Positions 1 through 8,980 of a stretch of DNA of 64,000 nt are shown piece by piece (position 1 is the first letter of the stretch; each line of letters starts with the position of its first letter). The position numbers and the translations under genes were made by a program. Source of the stretch: Adhaeribacter rhizoryzae (GTDB lineage Bacteria > Bacteroidota > Bacteroidia > Cytophagales > Hymenobacteraceae); contig NZ_VWSF01000016.1 of assembly GCF_008629685.1 (NCBI RefSeq), forward strand, positions 82,932 through 146,931, given 5' to 3'. The notes beneath the pieces were generated by a model. It worked only from the letters and a program-made list of their open reading frames with translations. It was not told the DNA's origin and made no database searches.

Positions 1-1
1 C

Positions 2-100
2 CTAACGGTTTTGTTAATTCCGGAAAATGCCGAAAAGAAAGCAACTAACAAAGTTCATCCCTTAGCCCACTGGCCGAAATCACCGCTACCTGGTAAGTAG
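2..100 (+). CDS. C-terminal tail of an upstream gene (partial)
   Basis: An open frame enters at base 2 and ends at a TAG stop at 98-100, coding 32 residues that finish HWPKSPLPGK. Third-position choice resembles the genes that follow, so it is probably the end of a real gene that starts outside the window. It lies on the same strand as the lyase cluster and 200 bases before it, so it may belong to the same locus. The fragment is too short to assign a family, and it could be a chance open frame. Confidence 0.4.
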   Translation, partial: LTVLLIPENAEKKATNKVHPLAHWPKSPLPGK

Positions 101-145
101 TAGTACGAAATACCGGATGTGTAATATTTTATAAGGCTAGTGAGC

Positions 146-216
146 CCACATTTGTCATTCAGGAGGAACCTATTTAGCAGGTAGCCAAATAGGTTCCTCC
201 TGAATGACAAATGTGG
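146..216. repeat. Perfect 30-bp inverted repeat (copy 1)
   Basis: Arms at 146-175 and 187-216 are exact reverse complements and enclose an 11-base loop. The core contains GTCATTCAGGAGGAA. A diverged copy lies at 8981-9069, so the pair brackets the first lyase cluster. It lies 85 bases before the first lyase start. It is a dispersed palindromic element of the REP/MITE kind; as RNA it would form a very stable hairpin. No T-tract follows, so a terminator role is not supported. Confidence 0.85.
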
Positions 217-301
217 ATTGCTTAAACTATCAATATTTTTCCACTAATATTTTATCAAACCTGAGCCTATCTCACAGTCAATATATTTTAAATTATCTCT
301 C

Positions 302-1384
302 ATGCGAAGTATACGCTTATTAATATTTATTTTCTTTTGTCTTGTTTTAAGCCAACATGCGGTTGCTTACGAGCATCCGGGCGGCATGCACCCGAAAAAG
401 CAGATTGACTTTGTAAAGCAGAAAATCAAGCAAAAAGAACAGCCTTACTACCAGGCTTATCAGCAGTTAATAGCCGAGGCAGATTCGGCGTTGCAGGCAA
501 AAGACCATGCGTTGGCCGATTTTAATGTACCAGGCTATTACCGCGATGCCTTGGCCCACCGGACCAACTCCAAAAGTTTACAAACCGACGCTTTTAACGC
601 TTACGCTTGCGCCCTGGCTTACCAATTAAGCGGTAAAAAAAAGTACGCCGATAAATCGCTGGAGTTCTTAATGGCTTGGGCAAACAAGAATACAAAATAT
701 TCGAACGCCGACGGCAGCCTCGTGATGGCTTACTCCGGTACCGCCATGATTATTTCGGCCGAACTCCTCTACAACTACAAAGGCTGGAAAGCTAAAGACA
801 AAGAACAGTTTATGGGTTGGGCCAAAAACGTTTACCGGAAATCGGCCGACGAAATTCGTAACCGCAAAAACAACTGGGCCGACTGGGGCCGGTTGGGCTC
901 TATTTTAACCGCCTATCTGCTCGACGATAAAGCTGAAGTGGCCGAAAATATTCGTTTAATAAAAAGCGACTTGTTTCATAAAATTGCCCCGGACGGGCAC
1001 ATGCCCGAAGAAGTAAAGCGAGAGGCCAACGGCATTTGGTATACCTATTTTTCGCTGGCTCCGATTACGGCGGCAAGTTGGGTTGCCTACCAGGCCGATG
1101 GCACCAATCTGTTTACCTACCAGGAAGACGGCCGCTCCATTAAAACCGCATTGGATTATATGCTTTACCACAGTCAGCACCCCGATGAGTGGAAGTGGTT
1201 CCAAAAGCCGCACCCCGGCAAACCGAGTTCCTGGCCCGGCAATTTACTAGAAGCCATGTACCCGATTTACAAAGACGAAAAGTACAACGCCTATGTAAAA
1301 GAGGCGCGGCCGCTGTATTACCCCGCACACCACTTTGCCTGGACTTTTCCTACGCTCATGAGACCCTTTTTAATTTATGATTAA
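302..1384 (+). CDS. Alginate-lyase-fold polysaccharide lyase, secreted
   Basis: A 360-residue protein with a Sec signal peptide (about residues 1-22, ending AVA). The mature start EHPGGMHPKKQIDFVKQKI matches the opening of alginate lyase domain proteins (PF05426), which adopt an alpha-toroid fold and cleave uronate glycosidic bonds by beta-elimination. NNWADWG (190-196) and the following DGHMPEEVKREANGIWYTY block (231-249) correspond to the Asn/His and Arg/Tyr active-site regions of the family. The start is the ATG after an AT-rich leader. It is the first of five same-strand genes for acidic-glycan breakdown. The exact CAZy family and substrate cannot be read from sequence; alginate, polyglucuronate or a host GAG-like polymer are all possible. 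Confidence 0.8.
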   Translation: MRSIRLLIFIFFCLVLSQHAVAYEHPGGMHPKKQIDFVKQKIKQKEQPYYQAYQQLIAEADSALQAKDHALADFNVPGYYRDALAHRTNSKSLQTDAFNAYACALAYQLSGKKKYADKSLEFLMAWANKNTKYSNADGSLVMAYSGTAMIISAELLYNYKGWKAKDKEQFMGWAKNVYRKSADEIRNRKNNWADWGRLGSILTAYLLDDKAEVAENIRLIKSDLFHKIAPDGHMPEEVKREANGIWYTYFSLAPITAASWVAYQADGTNLFTYQEDGRSIKTALDYMLYHSQHPDEWKWFQKPHPGKPSSWPGNLLEAMYPIYKDEKYNAYVKEARPLYYPAHHFAWTFPTLMRPFLIYD

Positions 1385-1445
1385 AGGTATATTTCTAAAC
1401 TAACGCTCTGGCAAAATCAATCATATATTTTACATATACAGAAAG

Positions 1446-1477
1446 CTCCCCTCCTGTTTTAGGAGGGGTAGGGGTGG
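1446..1477. repeat. G/C-rich palindromic repeat, CCCCTCCT/AGGAGGGG
   Basis: CCCCTCCT (1448-1455) and AGGAGGGG (1461-1468) form an 8-bp stem with a 5-base loop, followed by TAGGGGTGG. Similar elements are at 17125-17162 and 50618-50640, so this is a dispersed repeat. It overlaps a GTG that could extend the next gene upstream, which argues that the gene starts at the ATG at 1540. Confidence 0.75.
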
Positions 1478-1539
1478 TAAATTTTCAAGTACCTAAATAT
1501 TGCTACCCACCTACTGCTGTAATATCCTGTTTATCCACC

Positions 1540-3762
1540 ATGAATTATAAATCTGTTTACCTGTTAAGTTTTTGCTGTTCTGTTTATTTATTGCCTTTCG
1601 GGGCAGTTGCGCATAATATATCAGAAAATCTAAAAGCTATTACAGATAACATTGCCCCTGATAAAACGGCCAATGCCGATCTGGAAAAAATCCGCGCCCG
1701 GATTATCGCAGATTTGCTGGAACCGGCAGTTAACGAAGCCCAGATTACGCAACTAATTAAATCCATAAAGCCGGATGGCAGTTGGCCAAATATTAATTAC
1801 CAGGATGTATCGCGCACCGGTTTTCAGCACAGCGAGCATTTGCAGCATATGCTGGATATGGGCCGCGCGCTCAAGAAGCCGGATTCTAAATTTCAAGGCA
1901 ATCCCGAACTGAAAAAAACGGTTTCGGCGGCGCTGGATTTCTGGCTGAAGCACGATTTTATTTGCGATAACTGGTGGTGGAATGAAATGGGTACGCCCAG
2001 CCACATGATTAATATTTTACTGGTGCTGGATACTGATTTAACCCCAACCCAGCGCGAGAAAGGTTTAAAAATTGCGAATCGCGCCAGCCTGGAAGCTTTC
2101 GGGGCACGCCCCGGCGGCGACCTGATTCAGATTGCGGCCATGCTGGGTAAGCAAGGTTTATTTGCCCGCGACGAGCAAATTTTAGAAAGGGTAGTTAAAG
2201 TGATGGCCGATGAAATTAAGGTTACCACTGGTCGGGGACTGAAGCCCGATTTAAGTTTTCATCACCGCACCGATAATGTAATTTCTACTTTGACTTACGG
2301 CACCGGTTACGCCAGCTCGTTTGCGTACTGGGCGGTAAAAATTGCCGGCACCAAATATACCTTACCCGAATCGGCCATGAAACTGCTCGTCGATTATTTC
2401 CTCGACGGTATTTGCCAATCGATGGTGTATGGCCGGTACCCGGACCTAGGTGCCAAAAACCGCGATTTATCCCGCAAAGATATTCTCAGCCCCTCCAGCG
2501 CCGAATTAGCCCAAAACTTACTACAGGCCTCGAATTACCGCCGCGAAGAACTGGCCGAGATGGTAAAAATCCGCCAAGGCGAAATAAAACCAAATTTAGC
2601 GCGTACCCACTTTTTCTGGCATTCGGAATATTTTACCCACCAGCGACCCAATTATTTCGCTTCCGTTAGGATGCATTCGAGTCGCGGGAATAACATGGAA
2701 GAACCGCACAACGAAGAAGGCCTGAAAAACCACCACTTTGCCGACGGCTCTAATTTTATTTCCCTTACAGGCCAGGAATATTTTAATATTTTCCCGGTGT
2801 GGGATTGGCAAAAAATACCCGGTACCACGGTGGTGCAGAAACCCGCCTTGCCGCCCTGGAAGGAAATTGCCAAAAAAGGAAAATCTGATTTTGTGGGTGG
2901 TGTAACCGATGGCAACCTGGGTGCCGCCGCCATTGATTTAACCAGCGTACATGACCCGCTGAAAGCCCGCAAAGCCTGGTTTTTCTTCGAGAACGAATAC
3001 GTTTGCCTGGGAGCCGGCATTACCGCCGAAGCCGATTACCCAGTAGCTACTACCCTGAACCAAAGTTTGCTGAACCAGCAGGTAACCGTAAAACGCAATA
3101 ACCAGGAAGAAACTTTGCCACCAGGCGAACATACCTTGGATAAAGTTTCGTGGGTAGCGCACGATAATATTGCTTATATTTTTACAACACCCACGGCGCT
3201 GCACCTGAAAAATAATACCGCTACCGGCAACTGGCGCGAAATAAACCATCATACCTGGGCCACGACCGAAGAAGTAAAAAAAGATGTGTTTAAGGCGTGG
3301 CTCGACCACGGTACCAAACCGCGAAATGCCGGCTACGCCTACATAGTTGTGCCCAACCTGGCAGCTAATCAGGTAGAAGCTTACCGCAAGAAAGCTCCAT
3401 TAGAAATATTAGCGAATACCCCAGAATTGCAAGCGGTAAATAATAAAGCTACCAACGTAAGCCAGGTCGTATTTTACCAGCCCGGCAAAATAAAAATCAC
3501 TAAAAATCTGCTGCTTACCGCCCAAAGTCCTTGTATGGTGATGGTTCAGACAGGTAAAAAAGGTATCCAAAAATTAACAGTTTCGGACCCTTCGCGCAAA
3601 CTACAAACCTTGCAATTAAATATTACCAGCCGCTTCGAAGGTGCCGGCGACAACTGGCAAGCTACCTGGCAAGGGAAGAAAGAAGGTACTGTCATACAAG
3701 TTAAATTGCCTACCGGCGGTATGGCCGGACAAAGCGTGGTTTTGGAAGCTAAAAACAAATAA
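1540..3762 (+). CDS. Polysaccharide lyase family 8-like enzyme
   Basis: A 740-residue exported protein. I chose the ATG at 1540 because it begins a clear signal peptide (MNYKSVYLLSFCCSVYLLPF); an upstream GTG at 1474 lies in a repeat. The N-terminal half is an alpha/alpha toroid with DNWWWNEMGTPSH (143-155) and SFHHRTD...TYGTGY (239-257), which fit the PL8 catalytic Asn, His and Tyr positions. A central RMHSSRGNNMEE motif (about residue 380) begins the beta-sandwich region, which contains GQEYFNIFPVWDWQKIPGTT, highly typical of chondroitin AC, hyaluronate and xanthan lyases. Length fits the family (700-800). The His-to-Tyr spacing differs from that of characterised chondroitin AC lyases, so the substrate is uncertain. 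It would supply unsaturated oligosaccharides to the GH88 enzyme at 7717. Confidence 0.88.
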   Translation: MNYKSVYLLSFCCSVYLLPFGAVAHNISENLKAITDNIAPDKTANADLEKIRARIIADLLEPAVNEAQITQLIKSIKPDGSWPNINYQDVSRTGFQHSEHLQHMLDMGRALKKPDSKFQGNPELKKTVSAALDFWLKHDFICDNWWWNEMGTPSHMINILLVLDTDLTPTQREKGLKIANRASLEAFGARPGGDLIQIAAMLGKQGLFARDEQILERVVKVMADEIKVTTGRGLKPDLSFHHRTDNVISTLTYGTGYASSFAYWAVKIAGTKYTLPESAMKLLVDYFLDGICQSMVYGRYPDLGAKNRDLSRKDILSPSSAELAQNLLQASNYRREELAEMVKIRQGEIKPNLARTHFFWHSEYFTHQRPNYFASVRMHSSRGNNMEEPHNEEGLKNHHFADGSNFISLTGQEYFNIFPVWDWQKIPGTTVVQKPALPPWKEIAKKGKSDFVGGVTDGNLGAAAIDLTSVHDPLKARKAWFFFENEYVCLGAGITAEADYPVATTLNQSLLNQQVTVKRNNQEETLPPGEHTLDKVSWVAHDNIAYIFTTPTALHLKNNTATGNWREINHHTWATTEEVKKDVFKAWLDHGTKPRNAGYAYIVVPNLAANQVEAYRKKAPLEILANTPELQAVNNKATNVSQVVFYQPGKIKITKNLLLTAQSPCMVMVQTGKKGIQKLTVSDPSRKLQTLQLNITSRFEGAGDNWQATWQGKKEGTVIQVKLPTGGMAGQSVVLEAKNK

Positions 3763-3800
3763 TCGGGGAGTAGAATTAAAGAACATAGAGAAAGTACAAC

Positions 3801-5177
3801 ATGGGTAAATTTAAAAGCTGGTGTTTATTAGTCGGGTTGTTCGTGCTGCTGATTTCAGTAGGAGCAAAGGCGCAAACCAAGCGGGCAGACGGGTATAAAG
3901 GTATCTGGTTTACGTTGGGGCAGTTTTCGGAGTACGGCGATAAATATTCCGGCGGTTTAGGTACTTATACCGCTAACCACATTCCGGTAGCTATTTACGC
4001 GCCAGCGGTGAAAAAAACCTTTTTCGTGTACGGCGGCACCACGCAACAAAACGAAAAACACCTGCTCATTATGTTGTCTTACTACGATCACCGGAAGGGC
4101 GTGGTACCTAAACCGGTTATTGTGTACGATAAAATGGGCGTGGACGATCCGCACGACAATGCTTCGCTTTCCATTGATGAACAAGGGTATATCTGGGTAT
4201 TTGTGAGCGGGCGGAACACTTCGCGGCTAGGGCTAATATTTAAAAGCCGTGAGCCTTACCAGATTAGTGCTTTCGATAAAATATACGAGGACGACATGAC
4301 TTACCCGCAGCCCTGGTGGGTACCCGGTAAAGGGTTTATCCATATGTTTACCCGCTACACTAAAGGCCGGGAGCTGTATTTTGCCACCAGTCCGGATGGG
4401 AAAACCTGGGCCCCTGCCCAAAAACTGGCGGGCATGGGCGGCCATTACCAGCTTACCAACCAACACGGGAATAAACTGGTTTCGGTGTTTAATTACCACC
4501 CCGGCGGCAACGTAGATAAGCGTACCAATATTTACCTGGTGCAAACCGAAGATATGGGTAGAACCTGGAAAACCATATCGGGTAAACCCGTTGTTATTCC
4601 TTTAGCCGATTCGCAGCACGAAGCCATCGTAAAAGATTACCAGGCCGAAGGCAAGCTGGTTTACCTGAATGACCTGAACTTCGATAAAAATGGCAATCCC
4701 GTCATATTAGCCGTGGTGAGCCGCCACTTTCAGCCCGGCCCCAAAGGCGACCCGCACGAGTGGGTAATTATTAGTTGGGAAAACGGCCAATGGCAATTCC
4801 GGAAAGTCTGCGAATCGACGCACAACTACGACATGGGTTCGCTTTACATTAAAGGCGATTACTGGGGAATTATTGGCCCCACCGAACCAGGGCCGCAACG
4901 GTACGGTACCGGCGGCGAAATGGCTTTGTGGGTGAGTAAAGATGGCGGCAAAACTTGGGCAAAGCAGCAACAAATTACGCAAAACAGCCCGCGTAACCAC
5001 TCGTATGCCCGTCGTCCGCTAAACGCCCATCCTGGTTTTTACGCTTTCTGGGCCGACGGCAACGCCGACAAATTCTCAGAATCGAAGTTATATTTCACAA
5101 ACAAGAAAGGAAATAAAGTTTGGGAACTGCCTTACCAAATGGAACAGGATTTTGCCAAACCCAAAAGGTTAAAATAA
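3801..5177 (+). CDS. BNR_4 beta-propeller protein, possible lyase
   Basis: A 458-residue protein with a Sec signal (about residues 1-25). The mature opening RADGYKGIWFTLGQFSEYGD and the FFVYGGTT strand are hallmarks of BNR_4 proteins (PF15892). Asp-box motifs SPDGKTW, TEDMGRTW and SKDGGKTW mark propeller blades. Propellers of this kind occur in ulvan lyases (PL24, PL25) and a rhamnose-glucuronate lyase family (PL42), all of which act on uronate-containing glycans; many homologues are unassigned. It starts 38 bases after the PL8-like gene, consistent with one transcript, so cleavage or binding of the same acidic polymer is likely. A sialidase is less likely because no sialidase active-site pattern (FRIP) is seen. 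Confidence 0.75.
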   Translation: MGKFKSWCLLVGLFVLLISVGAKAQTKRADGYKGIWFTLGQFSEYGDKYSGGLGTYTANHIPVAIYAPAVKKTFFVYGGTTQQNEKHLLIMLSYYDHRKGVVPKPVIVYDKMGVDDPHDNASLSIDEQGYIWVFVSGRNTSRLGLIFKSREPYQISAFDKIYEDDMTYPQPWWVPGKGFIHMFTRYTKGRELYFATSPDGKTWAPAQKLAGMGGHYQLTNQHGNKLVSVFNYHPGGNVDKRTNIYLVQTEDMGRTWKTISGKPVVIPLADSQHEAIVKDYQAEGKLVYLNDLNFDKNGNPVILAVVSRHFQPGPKGDPHEWVIISWENGQWQFRKVCESTHNYDMGSLYIKGDYWGIIGPTEPGPQRYGTGGEMALWVSKDGGKTWAKQQQITQNSPRNHSYARRPLNAHPGFYAFWADGNADKFSESKLYFTNKKGNKVWELPYQMEQDFAKPKRLK

Positions 5178-5233
5178 TGAAGCTATCTAATGAAATATTA
5201 TTCGCTGTTAAAGAGCAGCCATTTCCCTTTCCT

Positions 5234-5307
5234 CGGTTTGTGCCCTCACAAACCGAAAGAAAGCCGGTAGCTAAAGTTATGCTACAGGTCTGTGAGGGCA
5301 CAGACCT
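5234..5307. repeat. Pair of inverted 22-base palindromic units
   Basis: Hairpin 1 is CGGTTTGTG-CCCT-CACAAACCG (5234-5255). Hairpin 2 is AGGTCTGTG-AGGG-CACAGACCT (5286-5307). Each unit is a palindrome with a 9-bp stem, the loops CCCT and AGGG are complementary, and the two whole units are imperfect reverse complements of each other (18 of 22 positions). The pair sits between the BNR_4 and heparinase-like genes. Confidence 0.8.
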
Positions 5308-5360
5308 TGGTGACTGGAATATTTAAATAATATAAATCAAAGGTCTAATATCCAACGTCT

Positions 5361-5400
5361 TGCTACCAACGTCCAATAAAAGCTACCAACGTCCAATTAA
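5361..5400. repeat. 20-bp tandem direct repeat, two copies plus a relic
   Basis: GCTACCAACGTCCAAT recurs with a 20-base period (5362-5377 and 5382-5397). A decayed third unit with CCAACGTCT is just upstream (5341-5360). The repeats end 46 bases before the heparinase-like start, inside the likely leader or promoter region. Confidence 0.75.
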
Positions 5401-5446
5401 AAATATCCACCACAAATAATTGAATCAACCAAACTTAAAATTTCAC

Positions 5447-7396
5447 ATGAAAAAAATATTATTGGTTTTTGTGCTCTTCTGGGTTTGCGGAGTGGGCTGG
5501 GCGCAGGATAAAAACTTGCTTAGCGGCAAATACACGGCAGAAGAAATAAAAAAGATTTTAATTCCGCAGGCCAGTTGGGAGCCTTTCCCGAAGTTGCAGA
5601 ACCGTAGCGGCTGGTCTAAAGCCGACCAAGCGATGATGCAGGCGTACGTAAAAAAGGCGGAAGGCTATCTGAATTACGAATGGCCTTATATACCAGCTAC
5701 CAAATCGCTGCTCTTTGTACGCACCGGCGACCGCGACGAGTACCAAACCATCAGTTTCAAGAAAAGAGAAGTACTGGGAATATTGCTGCTAGCCGAAATT
5801 CACGAGAACCAAGGCCGCTTTATCGACCCGATTATTGATGGTGTTTGGTCTATATGCGAGGAATCTTTCTGGGGCGTGCCGGCGCACTTGTCGCAAGGGC
5901 AATCATATAGCGGCTTAATTAATACCGCTGAACCGTTTGTAGATTTATTTGCCGCCGAAACAGGTACTTATCTGGCCTGGGTCGATTATTTTCTGGGCGA
6001 GAAATTGGATGCGGTTTCGCCCGAAATCCGGAAAAGAATTTACAACGAAACCAATGCGCGCTTGTTTAAACCGCTTATGAACAAGCCGCACGGCTGGATG
6101 ACGAAGACCAAGAACGGCCGGGCGCCGAATAACTGGAATCCTTGGATTTGCTCGAACTGGTTAAATACGGCTTTGTTGCTGGAAAAAGACGAGCAGAAAC
6201 GCACCGCTATGGTGTTTAAAACCTTAGATGTACTGGACGAATTCCTTAACCCATACCCGCAGGATGGCGGCTGCGACGAAGGTCCGAGTTACTGGGGTGC
6301 CGCAGCGGCCTCGTTGTACGATAATATTTCGATGCTGAACCTGGCCAGTAAAGATGCTTTTGCTTATGTGTACCAGGATGCAAAATTCAAAAACATGGGC
6401 AAGTTTATTTTCCGGGCTCAAATCAGCGATAAATATTTTCTCAACTTCGCCGATGCCGATCCGCAGCCCAAAATGTCGGCGAACATGATTTACCGCTACG
6501 GCAAAGACATTAAAGATGCCGATATGATGCGCTTTGGGGCTTATTACCGCGAACCCGAAAATGGTTCTGTTGGCCGTTTCCATTATTTCCGGAATTTCTT
6601 TGCGCTGTTTATGCAGGAGGAATACCAGAAAGCCAAAGGCGGTTTGCCGCTCCCCAAAGATGTTTGGCTGCCCGATTTGCAGGTAATGGTCGCCCGCGAT
6701 CAGGCAGGCACTACCAAAGGGTTGTACGTAGCAGCCAAAGGCGGCCACAACGACGAAAGCCACAATCACAACGACATTGGCAATTACGTGGTGTATTACG
6801 ACGGGCAACCGCTGCTGATAGATGTGGGTCGGGGAACTTACACGAGCAAAACCTTCAGCAATAAACGCTACGACATTTGGTACAATTGCTCCGACCACCA
6901 CAACGCACCTACAGTAAACGGCAAAACCCAATTGCCGGGCAGCCAATACAAAGCCACGGGCGTAAATTACAATGCCGGTAAAAACTTTGCCCAGTTTTCG
7001 CTGGATATCGCCAAAGCTTACCCTGCCGAAGCCGGTATTAACAGCTGGCAGCGCACCGTGCGGTTAAACCGGGGTAAAAACGTGCAGGTAGCCGATGTTA
7101 TTAACCTGAAAGACGCCGGCGAACTCACCCAGCATCTGATGACCTGCTACCCCGCCGAAGTAAGAGCGCCCGGCGAACTGGTTATTCATTACAGTCCGAA
7201 AGAAGGTAAAGCCCGCGATTTTGTAATAAAATATAACGCCAGCCAAATGCAGCCTACCGTAGAAAAAGTAAAACTCACGGCCATGGAAGACAAAGGCATT
7301 ATTCAGAAATGGGGCGATACCATTTACCGCATCAACTTTAAAGTAACGCAGCCCAAAACCCAGGATAAGCTCTCTTTTGAGATTGCAGCGCGGTAA
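5447..7396 (+). CDS. Heparinase II/III family polysaccharide lyase
   Basis: A 649-residue exported lyase. The ATG at 5447 starts a textbook signal peptide (MKKILLVFVLFWVCGVGWAQ), so I prefer it to an in-frame TTG at 5420. Residues 40-400 form the toroid domain with NNWNPWICSNWLNTA, the Asn-containing active-site segment. The heparinase II/III beta-sandwich (PF07940) follows: HNDESHNHNDIGNY (434-447) with the conserved His cluster, LLIDVGRGTYTS, then YNCSDHHNAPTVNG. The family eliminates uronate linkages in heparan, alginate or exopolysaccharides (PL12, PL15, PL17, PL21 and others). I cannot fix the CAZy family. It is the fourth lyase-type gene in the cluster and precedes GH88. Confidence 0.88.
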   Translation: MKKILLVFVLFWVCGVGWAQDKNLLSGKYTAEEIKKILIPQASWEPFPKLQNRSGWSKADQAMMQAYVKKAEGYLNYEWPYIPATKSLLFVRTGDRDEYQTISFKKREVLGILLLAEIHENQGRFIDPIIDGVWSICEESFWGVPAHLSQGQSYSGLINTAEPFVDLFAAETGTYLAWVDYFLGEKLDAVSPEIRKRIYNETNARLFKPLMNKPHGWMTKTKNGRAPNNWNPWICSNWLNTALLLEKDEQKRTAMVFKTLDVLDEFLNPYPQDGGCDEGPSYWGAAAASLYDNISMLNLASKDAFAYVYQDAKFKNMGKFIFRAQISDKYFLNFADADPQPKMSANMIYRYGKDIKDADMMRFGAYYREPENGSVGRFHYFRNFFALFMQEEYQKAKGGLPLPKDVWLPDLQVMVARDQAGTTKGLYVAAKGGHNDESHNHNDIGNYVVYYDGQPLLIDVGRGTYTSKTFSNKRYDIWYNCSDHHNAPTVNGKTQLPGSQYKATGVNYNAGKNFAQFSLDIAKAYPAEAGINSWQRTVRLNRGKNVQVADVINLKDAGELTQHLMTCYPAEVRAPGELVIHYSPKEGKARDFVIKYNASQMQPTVEKVKLTAMEDKGIIQKWGDTIYRINFKVTQPKTQDKLSFEIAAR

Positions 7397-7467
7397 AATA
7401 CCAGCTTATGGCCGGGCAAAACCAAACTTTGGTTCTCCCGGATACTTTCTCTAACTTTATTAAATTT

Positions 7468-7494
7468 AATACTACTATCAAATAGAGAATGCGC
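7468..7494. repeat. 27-base dispersed repeat, copy 1
   Basis: This segment (beginning AATACTACTATCAAATAG and ending ATGCGC) recurs with a single mismatch at 40032-40058, in another intergenic region 32 kb away. Its significance is unknown; both copies lie downstream of a gene end. Confidence 0.7.
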
Positions 7495-7534
7495 TTAAAT
7501 AGAGAATGCTTTTAAAAATGAATATTGGTCATCC

Positions 7535-7597
7535 TGAGCTTGTCGAAGGATCTATAACAGCATTATAAAGTAGATTATAGCTACTTCGACAAGCTCA
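7535..7597. repeat. Imperfect 23-bp inverted repeat (TGAGCTTGTCGAAG type)
   Basis: TGAGCTTGTCGAAG begins the left arm (7535-7557); its complement CTTCGACAAGCTCA ends the right arm (7575-7597). Twenty-one of 23 positions pair. This motif is seen as an abundant intergenic palindrome in many bacterial genomes. No T-tract follows. Confidence 0.75.
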
Positions 7598-7716
7598 ACA
7601 TAACTACAATAAGTGAAGCACTTAACTAATTAATAAGAGTATAAATTTTCCGATTAAAAAGAATAAAAATTTATTTCCACCATTACTAATAGCTTAAATT
7701 ATTTACCAAATCCATC

Positions 7717-8919
7717 ATGAAAATTTCTTATAAACTAATGGCCGTGCTCGGCCTGATTTCCATTTTTGCTTTTGTACAGTATGCCTCCGTTCCGGTGAAA
7801 AGTGCCATGCAAGCCGTTCAGGTGCATTTAGCCAACATGGCCAAAACCAACACCGACTTAACCAAATATCCCCGTTCTACTAAAAAAGACGGTACTATTG
7901 CCACTACTGCTTCGCGCGACTGGACCAGCGGTTTCTTCCCCGGTTCGTTGTGGCTAACGTACGAATATACCAAAGATAAAAAATGGGAAACGCTGGCCCG
8001 CCAGTGGACCGCCGGCTTAGAAAAAGAGCAGTTTAACAAAGGAACCCACGACTTAGGCTTTATGATTTTCTGCAGCTTTGGCAATGGTTACCGCTTAACC
8101 AAAGATCCGAAATACAAAGACATTATTATTCAGGCTTCTAAATCGCTGATTACCCGTTTTAATAAGAAAGCCGGCGTTATCCGGTCCTGGGACCACAACC
8201 GCGATAAGTGGGATTACCCGGTAATTATTGACAACATGATGAACCTGGAAATGCTGTACTGGGCTTCTAAGCAAACCGGCGACCCGATTTATGCCAATGT
8301 GGCCACCACCCACGCCTTAACCACGCTTAAACACCATTTCCGTCCCGATTACAGCAGTTTTCACGTAGTAGATTATGATACCCTAACCGGCCAGGTGCGT
8401 AAGAAAACCACCCACCAGGGCTACTCCGATGCTTCGGCTTGGGCCCGTGGCCAAGCCTGGGGCTTATATGGCTACACCGTTACTTACCGCGAAACCAAAG
8501 ACCCGCGTTTCCTGAAACAAGCGCAAGCCATTGCCGATTTCTTCATCAACCACAAAAATACGCCGGCCGATAAAATTCCTTACTGGGATTTTGATGCGCC
8601 TGCCCGGGCCGATTTACCCCGCGATGCTTCCGCCGCCGCTATTGCCGCTTCTGGCTTGTTGGAGTTAAGCAAATATTCCGGTGCCAAAGGCGAAACCTAC
8701 AAAAAAGCGGCTTCGCAAATGTTAGCCAGTTTAGCTTCGCCGGCTTACCTGGCCAAAGCCAACACCAACAATAACTTTGTTCTGATGCACTCTACCGGCC
8801 ACTTACCCAACAACTCCGAAATAGATGTACCCCTGAACTACGCCGATTATTATTTTATTGAAGGCCTGATGCGCTGGGAGCAAATGAATAAAACCAAAGC
8901 GCCAGCGAAAAAAGGATAA
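7717..8919 (+). CDS. Unsaturated glucuronyl hydrolase, GH88 family
   Basis: A 400-residue protein that should hydrate and thereby release the 4,5-unsaturated uronate left at the non-reducing end by polysaccharide lyases. HDLGF (111-115, Asp112) and IDNMMNLEMLYW (171-182, Asp172) match the two essential aspartates of GH88 enzymes. QGYSDASAWARGQAWGLYGY is the other signature block and forms the alpha6/alpha6 barrel. Length is usual (370-420). A hydrophobic N-terminus (residues 7-24) indicates export or anchoring, so it probably works in the periplasm. It is the last gene of the lyase cluster and supports elimination chemistry upstream. Confidence 0.93.
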   Translation: MKISYKLMAVLGLISIFAFVQYASVPVKSAMQAVQVHLANMAKTNTDLTKYPRSTKKDGTIATTASRDWTSGFFPGSLWLTYEYTKDKKWETLARQWTAGLEKEQFNKGTHDLGFMIFCSFGNGYRLTKDPKYKDIIIQASKSLITRFNKKAGVIRSWDHNRDKWDYPVIIDNMMNLEMLYWASKQTGDPIYANVATTHALTTLKHHFRPDYSSFHVVDYDTLTGQVRKKTTHQGYSDASAWARGQAWGLYGYTVTYRETKDPRFLKQAQAIADFFINHKNTPADKIPYWDFDAPARADLPRDASAAAIAASGLLELSKYSGAKGETYKKAASQMLASLASPAYLAKANTNNNFVLMHSTGHLPNNSEIDVPLNYADYYFIEGLMRWEQMNKTKAPAKKG

Positions 8920-8980
8920 GCAAATTAGTTTTCATTAACGGCTGTTGCGCAAAAGCCTAAGAATTGGAAGTTCAAGTAAC

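Larger units (their letters stand above)
7397..7716. other. Intergenic region before GH88 gene
   Basis: No gene is seen in these 320 bases. The stretch holds a 27-base dispersed repeat (7468-7494), two adjacent copies of AAATAGAGAATGC and a long inverted repeat (7535-7597), then an AT-rich leader to the GH88 start. The repeat content suggests that the GH88 gene may have its own promoter. Confidence 0.7.

Noticed and set aside
3801..5177. Sialidase assignment for the BNR propeller
   Set aside because: Asp-box motifs are present, but no FRIP motif or arginine triad pattern is visible; the opening matches BNR_4 proteins instead.
5120..5326. 68-codon open frame across the end of the BNR_4 gene
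   Set aside because: Its second half is made of the nested palindrome repeat and its first half overlaps the real gene in another frame.
6224..6946. Long minus-strand open frame (240 codons) inside the heparinase-like gene
   Set aside because: It is antisense to conserved motifs of a clear enzyme; the open frame is explained by the codon bias of the sense gene.
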